NCBI RefSeq assembly: GCF_001298445.1
Contig: NZ_CP012036.1
Span: 6,945,525-7,009,524 of the forward strand
Origin: Nostoc piscinale CENA21
GTDB taxonomy: Bacteria > Cyanobacteriota > Cyanobacteriia > Cyanobacteriales > Nostocaceae
Length of the DNA stretch: 64,000 nucleotides
Reading direction: 5' to 3'
This document shows, piece by piece, positions 46,341 through 52,886 of this stretch (the stretch's first letter is position 1; every line of letters starts with the position of its first letter). The notes beneath the pieces were generated by a model that worked only from the letters and a program-made list of their open reading frames with translations, made no database searches and was not told the DNA's origin. A program made the position numbers and the translations under genes.

Positions 46341-46913
46341 TTAATACCAGCCATTATTGCCTGATTCTGGAATCACAGCATAAGCATCAATTTCAAACAA
46401 CATACCATCAAGCGCCAATCGAGGAACAGGAATGAGCGTGTTTGCAGGTGGTTGATTACCCCACAAATTAGCAATTTCGCGTCCTAACGGAATTAATTTT
46501 TCTTGGGTGTGGTTTACTATCAAAACAGTTGTTTTAACTACATCTTTAGGTCTTGCGCCAGCCGCATTTAAGGCAAAGCGCAGATTTTGAAAAGCCCTGA
46601 CTAATTGTTCTTCATAATCATTGGAGACCACATTACCTTGTAAATCTGAACCAAATTGACCAGAAATATACACGGTTCTTGTTCTTGGTGGTGTAATCGC
46701 TATATGACTATAGCCATTTTGAGGCGCATTATATAACGTTGGTGGATTCAGCAAAGTCACATTTTTATTTGCATTACCCTGAGCGACTACTTCCTTTTGG
46801 GTTCCTGCAACTATAGCAGTACCTAAGCCGCTACCGCCTAGCCACAAAAGAGCATTTCTGCGTGAAAATTTTGTCACTATTGAATTAACCGCACGTGTGA
46901 TATGTTGAGTCAT
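46341..46913 (-). CDS. RidA-family protein with Tat-like signal
   Basis: This 190-residue protein starts with FSRRNALLWLGGSGLGTAIV, a twin-arginine-type signal, then a RidA/YjgF/Rid domain: AITPPRTRTVYISGQFGSDL, FALNAAGARPKDVVKTTV and TLIPVPRLALDGMLFEIDAY, including the conserved Arg near the end. Cytosolic RidA hydrolyses reactive enamines; secreted members with a signal peptide are less studied. It converges with the catalase gene. Confidence 0.82.
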   Translation of the reverse strand: MTQHITRAVNSIVTKFSRRNALLWLGGSGLGTAIVAGTQKEVVAQGNANKNVTLLNPPTLYNAPQNGYSHIAITPPRTRTVYISGQFGSDLQGNVVSNDYEEQLVRAFQNLRFALNAAGARPKDVVKTTVLIVNHTQEKLIPLGREIANLWGNQPPANTLIPVPRLALDGMLFEIDAYAVIPESGNNGWY

Positions 46914-47216
46914 TGGAGTTCCCTAGATTGAGTGATCTATTTTTGACTAGGCTATGCTTTTATTATGTGGTTAATTGGAATCAAAAATCACACAATTTTT
47001 TAAAAAAATTGGTGCAATTACGCAGCTAATATACTAACTTTAAAATATCTTTAATATTTGAATAATTACTCTTGAGTATTTCAAAAAATAGCTATTTTTA
47101 GAAGAAATTTGCTGTTCTTGTTTTCTTAGCAAAATCAATGATTTTTATCTCACATCAGATAGCTGTTATTTAGTTTTAAGAATTGAAATATCAAGACTCA
47201 ATTTCTAATTTTTAAA
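46914..47216. other. A/T-rich spacer before retron ncRNA copy A
   Basis: About 300 bp without coding signal. It presumably holds the RidA promoter (minus strand) and the 3' end of the duplicated retron repeat. Confidence 0.4.
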
Positions 47217-47430
47217 CTCTGCAAATGTCAGTGTTAACAGTTTAGTTGCGGGCAAATTGCATCTCCAAAACTGGATTAAGATTGTCGCTACTTTTTTGAA
47301 ACTACCTACAGGTAATCTCAACTAAGACAGCAACACTCAAATATGCCGTTCAGTTTGTCAGTTCCAGAAAACTAGATGTGACTAACGAAGGGACATACTC
47401 AAAATTAAAGAGAAAACAATTGCACTAGCT
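47217..47430 (-). ncRNA. Second msr-msd-like RNA (copy A), downstream of RT
   Basis: This stretch aligns over about 215 nt with the upstream candidate at 49022-49228, in the same orientation. It keeps the a1/a2-type outer complement (47416-47423 with 47221-47228, 7 of 8 pairs), the msr-like hairpin TCTAGTTTTCTGGA, the TCCA-GTTT-TGGA hairpin and the long stem at 47284-47334 bounded by GTTGCT and AGCGAC. Differences from copy B often keep pairing (C-G to T-G in the first hairpin; A-T to G-T at the base of the long stem). It is either a second template for the same RT or a decaying duplicate. Confidence 0.6.
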
Positions 47431-47596
47431 TCTTTACTGTCACTAACGAAGACTACGGATAATCAACGTTAGCAGAACACCAACATCGCAGAGTTTACCA
47501 AACAAAGCAGATTTTTCTTTCTTTGTTTTTTCCCGATTTTCGGAATGCAAAGTAGCCTTGTCCCTAACAAGGTGCCTTGAGGCGGAGTGTGATGGA

Positions 47597-47664
47597 AGAA
47601 AGTACAGGATATACCTGTTATCAATCGGCGATACACCGATCGCTCACAAAGGAGTACACTTTCT
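47597..47664 (-). tRNA. Degenerate tRNA (tRNA-like remnant)
   Basis: On the minus strand AGAAAGT and ACTTTCT form a full 7-bp acceptor stem and ATCGG/CCGAT an anticodon stem. The T-stem ACAGG/CCTGT encloses only five bases and position 33 is not T. It is the degraded counterpart of tRNA-Lys at 49455-49526 within the duplicated unit, so it is probably not chargeable. Confidence 0.5.
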
Positions 47665-47684
47665 GATGACTAGTTACATATCGC

Positions 47685-47745
47685 GCGGCGGTATACGTTC
47701 AATCCAATGGTTGGCGTACCAGTTGGGCATACAGAACCCAAACTA
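47685..47745 (-). other. tRNA 3'-half-like structured element, copy A
   Basis: The minus strand reads TTGGGTTCTGTATGCCCAA followed by CTGGTACGCCA, like a T-arm with a 9-nt loop plus an acceptor 3' strand. It matches the element at 49622-49690, where TTGGG/CCCAA becomes TCGGG/CCCGA, a compensatory change that supports an RNA structure. Confidence 0.45.
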
Positions 47746-47819
47746 AAGCTTGCACAATGTATTGCTAATCACTCATTAATGTAACTCAAGATAATATGGC
47801 AGTCTGGTTTGGATGAATG

Positions 47820-47880
47820 AAAGGGACAAGGTGGATAAGGGAGACAAGGTGGATGAGGGAGACAAGGGAGACAAGGTAGA
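47820..47880. repeat. Short tandem repeats (GGGACAAGGTGGATAAGG type)
   Basis: Repeated units GGAGACAAGG(TGG) in tandem, an STRR of the kind found in heterocystous cyanobacteria. Related CTTGTCTCCC stretches occur near 44845, 52830 and 55950. Confidence 0.7.
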
Positions 47881-47973
47881 GATTTTTGTCAACACTTTGG
47901 CAAAGCTCTCTTCGCTTCAGCTGATTGAGCATTGAGCGGAGTCGAAATGCGCCTTCTAAATAATGGTTTTCAC

Positions 47974-49014
47974 CTACTTATTCTTGCCATATTTTTCTTG
48001 AATACGCTGAATTTGTTGTTGAAACTCTGCGCCTTTTTCGGGGTTAACCATTGCGACAAAGTTGGCAAATCCGGTGATGGAGGCGATGAGGTTGGATGAG
48101 TTACCCCAATGCTTACCTTCTAAGCCTTCATTTTCTATTTGATGTAGAGTTGCACGGAAGCTTTTTAACTTTTTCCGAGAGATATTAATTTTTTGATTAA
48201 CGATAATACCTGTAACTTCTTGCTGTTGAGAGTTTCGCAAAATGCGGGTTTTGTCGGGATTGATGGCAAATCCTTCGTCAGAGATAATTGACTGAACTTG
48301 CTTGATGATATTTTTGGTATGTTGAAGATTCTCACCTGATGCAGAAAATGTTAAATCATCAACATAGCGGGTGTAAGTAAAACCAAATTTTTCAGCGATC
48401 GCACACAAACGCTGATCTAAATTACGACAAATAATATTGGTAATTGCAGGACTGGCTGGGGAACCTTGGGGAAGATGACGTTGCTTAAATTCCACAAAGT
48501 CAGTTTTACCATCTAAGTTGCGTTCTTCCACTACAGGCGCAGTACATAATAAACCAAAGATTGTAGCTACAGATGAAGCATAACCGAATGATTGAAAGAG
48601 TCCTTTAACACGCTGATATGTAATAGCCGAGAAAAAATCTTGCAAGTCGATATTCATAATTATTTCTGCGCCAACGTGGGGATTAGCATTAGTGATGATG
48701 GAGCGATCGCCACAAAAACCATGTGCGGCATCATGAATCGCAATTTTTTGTAAAATATTCTGCAAAATCCAATATTGAGCGCGTTTTAAATCAGGCATGG
48801 GTGCAGAAATAATGCGATCGCCTGCAAGTTTTTTGGCAGTTTTGAAGTAAATGTAATGTGAAATCTGGGAAGTTTTAGAAGTAAAGGTAAGAAACCGCAG
48901 TTTATCAATACTAATTTCCATAGCCGCTGCAATCTGCTCGGCATTATTATATACATCTAAATTACATTTTTTTAACTGTTCAATATTGTTTTGAGTATAA
49001 TTTTGACAACTCAT
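47974..49014 (-). CDS. Retron reverse transcriptase
   Basis: This 346-residue RT starts at the ATG at 49014 (MSCQNYTQNN); the longer in-frame extension runs backwards through the ncRNA and is unlikely to be translated. RT motifs in order: NIDLQDFF (motif 3, residues 121-128), QGSPASP (183-189), YVDDLTFS (217-224) and GFAINPDKTR (248-257). The retron-specific marks NAxxH (NANPH, 109-113) and VTG (267-269) are both present, which separates it from group II intron and DGR RTs. It synthesises branched msDNA primed from a G in the msr RNA. No effector ORF is fused or obviously paired. GCGATCGC sites within the gene suggest long residence in the genome. Confidence 0.92.
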   Translation of the reverse strand: MSCQNYTQNNIEQLKKCNLDVYNNAEQIAAAMEISIDKLRFLTFTSKTSQISHYIYFKTAKKLAGDRIISAPMPDLKRAQYWILQNILQKIAIHDAAHGFCGDRSIITNANPHVGAEIIMNIDLQDFFSAITYQRVKGLFQSFGYASSVATIFGLLCTAPVVEERNLDGKTDFVEFKQRHLPQGSPASPAITNIICRNLDQRLCAIAEKFGFTYTRYVDDLTFSASGENLQHTKNIIKQVQSIISDEGFAINPDKTRILRNSQQQEVTGIIVNQKINISRKKLKSFRATLHQIENEGLEGKHWGNSSNLIASITGFANFVAMVNPEKGAEFQQQIQRIQEKYGKNK

Positions 49015-49021
49015 TTTAAAA

Positions 49022-49228
49022 CCCTGCAAATGTAGGTGTTTACAGTTTAGTTGCGGGCAAATGTATCTCCAAAACTGGATGAAGATTGTTGCTACTTTCT
49101 TGAAACTACCCAAAGATAATCTCAAAAAAGACAGCAACGCTCAAATATGTCGTTCAGTTTGCCTATTCCAGAAAACTGGAGGTAAACGAAGGACATACTC
49201 AAGTTAAGGCGAAAACATTTGCACAGGC
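49022..49228 (-). ncRNA. Retron msr-msd RNA candidate (copy B)
   Basis: Immediately before the RT start on the same strand. Outer complement a1/a2: CCTGTGCAAATGT (49215-49227) pairs with ACATTTGCAGG (49023-49033) through 8 plus 3 base pairs. Inside, an msr-type hairpin with TTTT loop (TCCAG-TTTT-CTGGA) and another TCCA-GTTT-TGGA are seen. A long imperfect stem (49088-49138, GTTGCTGT against GTAGCAAC, about 17 pairs with mismatches) is the likely msd, which would give a short hairpin DNA. The a2 end contributes AGGG just ahead of the RT ATG. Boundaries are approximate and the branching G is not assigned. Confidence 0.7.
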
Positions 49229-49353
49229 TCCTTAACTGTGACTACCAAAACCACTAAGTAATATTAGTAGTCAACCTACAATGCAGAGTTTTTACTCAAA
49301 TTCAATTAGCTATCTTGACAGGATAGTGTCTTTTAACCCGGACAGGGTTTTGG

Positions 49354-49426
49354 TGGCAGAAAGTGGATTTGAACCACTGATCTTTGGGGACAAGCCCAAC
49401 GAGCTACCCAACTGCTCTATTCCGCA
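49354..49426 (-). tRNA. tRNA or tRNA-like, anticodon uncertain
   Basis: D-arm GAGC/GCTC, T-arm GTGG-TTCAAAT-CCAC and an encoded CCA end at 49351-49353 are good. The acceptor has a T1-C72 mismatch, and the anticodon arm TTGGG-CTTGTC-CCCAA closes on a six-base loop. Depending on alignment the anticodon would be TGT or GTC. Possibly decaying. Confidence 0.6.
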
Positions 49427-49454
49427 AATTTGTCTTTTAACCTAGACAAGGTGG

Positions 49455-49526
49455 GAGAAAGTACAGGAATTGAACCTGCAACACATCGATTAAGAGTCGA
49501 TTGCTCTACCAGTGAGCTAACTTTCG
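49455..49526 (-). tRNA. tRNA-Lys(CTT)
   Basis: Cloverleaf: D-arm GCTC/GAGC, anticodon stem ATCGA/TCGAT with loop CTCTTAA (T33, anticodon CTT), and T-arm GCAGG-TTCAATT-CCTGT. The acceptor stem has six pairs with position 1-72 mismatched. No CCA is encoded. It abuts the next tRNA with virtually no spacer, as in tRNA arrays. Confidence 0.8.
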
Positions 49527-49528
49527 GG

Positions 49529-49598
49529 TGTTTGATGTAGGAGTCGAACCTACGACTAACCGAGTACCTCGGCTGCTCTACCACTGAGCTAATCAAGC
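49529..49598 (-). tRNA. tRNA-like, atypical anticodon loop (GTA by position)
   Basis: Acceptor GCTTGAT/ATCAAAC (six pairs), D-arm GCTC/GAGC, and a perfect T-arm GTAGG-TTCGACT-CCTAC. The anticodon stem AGCCG/CGGTT encloses AGGTACT: by position the anticodon is GTA (Tyr), but T33 is replaced by G and there is no long variable arm as expected for tRNA-Tyr. Decoding is doubtful. Confidence 0.6.
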
Positions 49599-49621
49599 GA
49601 TGGAGTAACAACCCATTACTC

Positions 49622-49690
49622 TACGGTATACGCTCAATCCAGAGGTTGGCGCACCAGTCGGGAATACAGAACCCGAACTATAGTTGAGCA
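49622..49690 (-). other. tRNA 3'-half-like structured element, copy B
   Basis: The minus strand gives TCGGGTTCTGTATTCCCGA then CTGGTGCGCCA, with GCTCAA upstream and TTGAGC downstream able to close a larger stem. It is the paired copy of 47685-47745. Confidence 0.45.
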
Positions 49691-50009
49691 GATGTATTAT
49701 TACCTTGTAACTCAATGTAACACAAAAATTTATCTTACGTAAATTGCCATTTAATTTATTTTTTATGGTTGGGCGATCGCAGCATCAGCAAAACTGTAGT
49801 TAGAATAGAAAAAACAAGCTAACCAACTAATAACAGGCAATTGTACTCATCTCTACCAAATTAATTAGCTCCAGACATTATTTTTAATTGAATTCAGGAA
49901 TATTTAACTGATATTTACAGCTAATGATAGAGTGCATCCGTATTTTCAATCATTAGGATACAAGTAGTTGAAAATATTCATCTACTAACAATATCGTTAT
50001 TAAAATACT
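49691..50009. other. Spacer upstream of retron locus
   Basis: A/T-rich with one HIP1 site. The left part still resembles the sequence following copy A near 47750-47790, so the duplicated unit ends at about 49720. The promoter of the retron/tRNA transcript should lie here. Confidence 0.4.
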
Positions 50010-50954
50010 ATGTCTGTTAATTGCTTGAAACCAAGAAATAAAAATAATGATCCTGACACAGATAATCCTAATCAAGCATCAACAAAGGTAGAAATAGCTC
50101 TAGTATTAGATCAAATCAAAAGTTGTGTTTGGATGATGGGTATTCCATCATGGTTATTTGCCATCACAGACAGAAGTTTTGCGATGTTGTCGGATGGAAA
50201 TTTATCACCAGTAGAGATATTGCAACTATTGATGACTTGCCTCTTTTTTGTGAGTTGGATTTATTTAAAACCAGAAGAAAGCTTAACCAGCAATGATGTA
50301 GAGCCTAATGAATATGCAGAATATCTAAGTCGCAGCCAAGCTCTCAAGTTTAGGTTGAAGAAGCGACACATGATTAGCCAAGATTATATTCTACCTTTTC
50401 CTTACTATTGCCAAATCTATCACTTACTCAACTTAAAGCACCTAGAAACAGTTCATAAATTCAGCCTGAATAGTTTAAAGGTTTTGAGTATCAGTCAGTT
50501 CCAAACAACTCATATTGGGGGAGTGCTTAAATTTAATACTATGTTGCAACCAAATATGAATTTGTTGAGATTTTGGCGGCAACCAGTAGTAGAAGTAGAT
50601 TTAATTTTACATACTCCCTATACTATTGAACTGAGCATTCCTGCATATAACGATAAAAGAATCGTTGTCCTCTTTCACGCTTTCCCGATAAGTGAGAGGG
50701 AACATCAATTATTTATCGATATCTACAGTGATTTAGATTGGCCGAAGCCGATATTGCAATTTGTTTTACACTGTGCCACTTGTTTGACGCTCTTTGAAGA
50801 TTTACCATATTTACAGGCTTTAGCAGACACAAATGTTGAGCGTTTGTTTAATCTAAATTCTGCTTCTAAACATGAAACAATGTTATTGTTTCAACGATTC
50901 ATAGAACTGTATGGTACTCGACAAAAACGCATCCAGTTACCAGAATCGACATAA
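50010..50954 (+). CDS. Hypothetical protein with N-terminal membrane segments
   Basis: This 314-residue protein is not recognised. After a polar Asn/Asp-rich N-terminus come one or two hydrophobic stretches (VWMMGIPSWLFAITD and EILQLLMTCLFFVSWIYL). A soluble C-terminal part of about 220 residues follows, with aromatic, basic and Leu-rich segments and two Cys (HCATC). It is divergent from the retron transcript and followed by a terminator. Proximity makes it a possible retron-linked membrane effector, but the opposite orientation argues against this. Confidence 0.6.
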   Translation: MSVNCLKPRNKNNDPDTDNPNQASTKVEIALVLDQIKSCVWMMGIPSWLFAITDRSFAMLSDGNLSPVEILQLLMTCLFFVSWIYLKPEESLTSNDVEPNEYAEYLSRSQALKFRLKKRHMISQDYILPFPYYCQIYHLLNLKHLETVHKFSLNSLKVLSISQFQTTHIGGVLKFNTMLQPNMNLLRFWRQPVVEVDLILHTPYTIELSIPAYNDKRIVVLFHAFPISEREHQLFIDIYSDLDWPKPILQFVLHCATCLTLFEDLPYLQALADTNVERLFNLNSASKHETMLLFQRFIELYGTRQKRIQLPEST

Positions 50955-50970
50955 GTTTGCTGAATAAACA

Positions 50971-51001
50971 GATACCCAACTTCTAAAAGAAGTCGGGTAT
51001 C
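50971..51001. terminator. Terminator after the hypothetical membrane protein
   Basis: GATACCCAACTTCT and AGAAGTCGGGTATC form a nearly perfect 14-bp stem with a short AAA-type loop, between convergent genes. Confidence 0.65.
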
Positions 51002-51037
51002 TCAAAGTTGCAATTTTTACAATTCACAACAGCTATT

Positions 51038-52766
51038 TTAACTAATAGCAGACTCACTTGCTGTTAATAATGCTTTAGTTGCAGACTCTCCTGCTTTTTT
51101 CAACTTGCGCGTTAGTTGAGATACTAAAAATGCTGCGATCGCAAAATGTCCTAAGATTGCCAGAAAATAAGCAAGTAATAATCCATCGGTGCTTTTTGAT
51201 GAGGATAAAGCAATGAGTGGTGCAGCAATGGAAAATAGCCAAACTATAACGTAGTTTTCAGGTCGAGGGAAAAATATTCCTAAGAAAATGGGTGGGAGTA
51301 TAATGAAAGACACTAACACCCCTGTGGCCCATAATTGGCGCTGTTCATTTTTCATGAATAGAATTAACTGAGTTAAGGCTGCATATATCACAGCTAAACT
51401 ACCCGCAAACAGCAGCGCCATCCACGAATTAGTTTTATTTTCGATGCTGACTTGTGAAATCAAAACAAAACAGCTTAAGCAAGTCACAGATATGATGGCA
51501 TTAATAGCGATCGCTAAAATTCCTGGGCTTTTGTCACCCCAGATTAAATCATAAATTACACTAGTTTTACCTAATTCTTTGGGTTGCGTAATATGTCGGT
51601 ATCTAGCCCAATCTTGCAGTGTTTGACGACCAGGAGTAATCGCAGCAATTAAATATAAAAATAGCCCAAAATTTAAAACCATTAAAAGTCCAACATTTTC
51701 CTGAATTGAATAACTTCTAGGGTAGCTATTAAATATTAATTCTTGCCAATCAGCACATCCTAAAATGATAAAATTAAAAACAGCAGTTAGTAAATAACTC
51801 TGCTTTTTGCTCAACATAGTTACATTAGGATCACAAAAGCAACGCTGTAAAGCTTTCCAAAAAAAAGTACGCACTGATAAGATAAACTGTTAATGCAAAG
51901 ACAGAGGTAGTAATAAAACTTTCTCCTATGGAGAAAATGAACCAATGAAAAGATTTGAAATTGGGAATAGCAAAACTAAATTTCTTGTCTATTTCAACGT
52001 CAAAATATGGCATTAAAAAATATGGGTTAAGTAGCCCAAAAAAATTAACTGGATTATTAGCCGGAAAATTAGATGTGAAAGTTTGCTTGGTAAATGTGAG
52101 ATATCCTAATAATGTGCCACTGCCTAACCAAGGCTGAAAACCTCCTAACCAAGAACCAACCAAGCCAAATAGTAATGCAGCACTGTAGTATAAAAAACTA
52201 GCCCCAATGACTACTGCATCAAAACTGATAATTTCCATCACAGAAATTTTGGCATTCAAACCCATCCATAAATGTAAAGGTAATGCTAATACTACAGCCA
52301 CATAAAGTAAAGCAGGAACACCGAGCATTTTTCCCCATAAAATACTTTGTGGTGATTGGGGACTCAGGCGAATAAAATTCAGGGTATCGCGTCTTTGTTC
52401 AGTAGCTAAATCATTAATTAGTAGATAGCTTCCTGCTGCTAATAAACCAAAGCTCACAATAATATTTAACCAGGTGAAAACATCCCAAGACCATAATTGC
52501 CAATTGATAATTACATTACCGAACCCATCAGCAAGACATCCAGGTAAGTCATATTTTGTGGTACCTGTACAATATCTATGACTAAGGTTTTGTACAGCGT
52601 GATGGCGTGTAGGTAACTGGGATTGAAATGACATGAATAAGATAAATTGACCCAGCAATGATAACGCAGATGTTAATAAAATATTTCGTGGTTTCAGTCG
52701 TCCTTTAAGTTCCCGAAATAACTGCGGATTTCCATTTCCTAAGTAATTTACTACAGCTTGTATCAT
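51038..52766 (-). CDS. ABC-2 type permease 2 (one apparent frameshift)
   Basis: The reading frame from 52766 (NPQLFRELKGRLKPRNI) ends early in YLISAYFFLE, and a second frame resumes with FFWKALQRCFCDPNVTMLSKKQSYLL. Removing one base from A8 at 51859-51866 joins them into about 575 residues. It is paralogous to the next gene upstream: both share LNFIRLSPQ, the ILxGKxLGVP pattern and CFxDPN/RFRNPN-type phrases. About ten to twelve hydrophobic segments are present. It is the second membrane subunit of an ABC transporter whose ATPase is encoded at 54832. Confidence 0.78.
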
Positions 52767-52798
52767 AATTATTTCTCCTCAGTAACTTGTTAATTATC

Positions 52799-52875
52799 TA
52801 TAGCAATCCTAAATGATGTGCAAACATCCCTCTACCTTGTCTCCCTTGTCCCCCTTGTCAAATAGGACTGCTATA
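52799..52875. mobile_element. TATAGCAATC element, copy 2
   Basis: TATAGCAATCC at the left and GGACTGCTATA at the right are inverse complements at 10 of 11 positions. The 77-bp core contains CTACCTTGTCTCCCTTGTC, the same type as copy 1 at 44809-44901. Confidence 0.5.
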
Positions 52876-52886
52876 TTGCTTATGAA

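Noticed and set aside
47558..47746. Small plus-strand reading frame of 62 residues
   Set aside because: It lies across the degenerate tRNA and tRNA-like element of the duplicated unit and has no protein-like composition.
47974..49137. RT as a diversity-generating retroelement RT for the VR at 62241
   Set aside because: It has QGSPASP rather than the SQ motif of DGR RTs, and carries the retron NAxxH and VTG marks.
49417..49611. Minus-strand frame of 64 residues
   Set aside because: It reads through the tRNA-Lys and neighbouring tRNA-like genes.
50010..50954. Hypothetical membrane protein as the retron effector
   Set aside because: It is divergently oriented and outside the duplicated unit; proximity alone is not enough.
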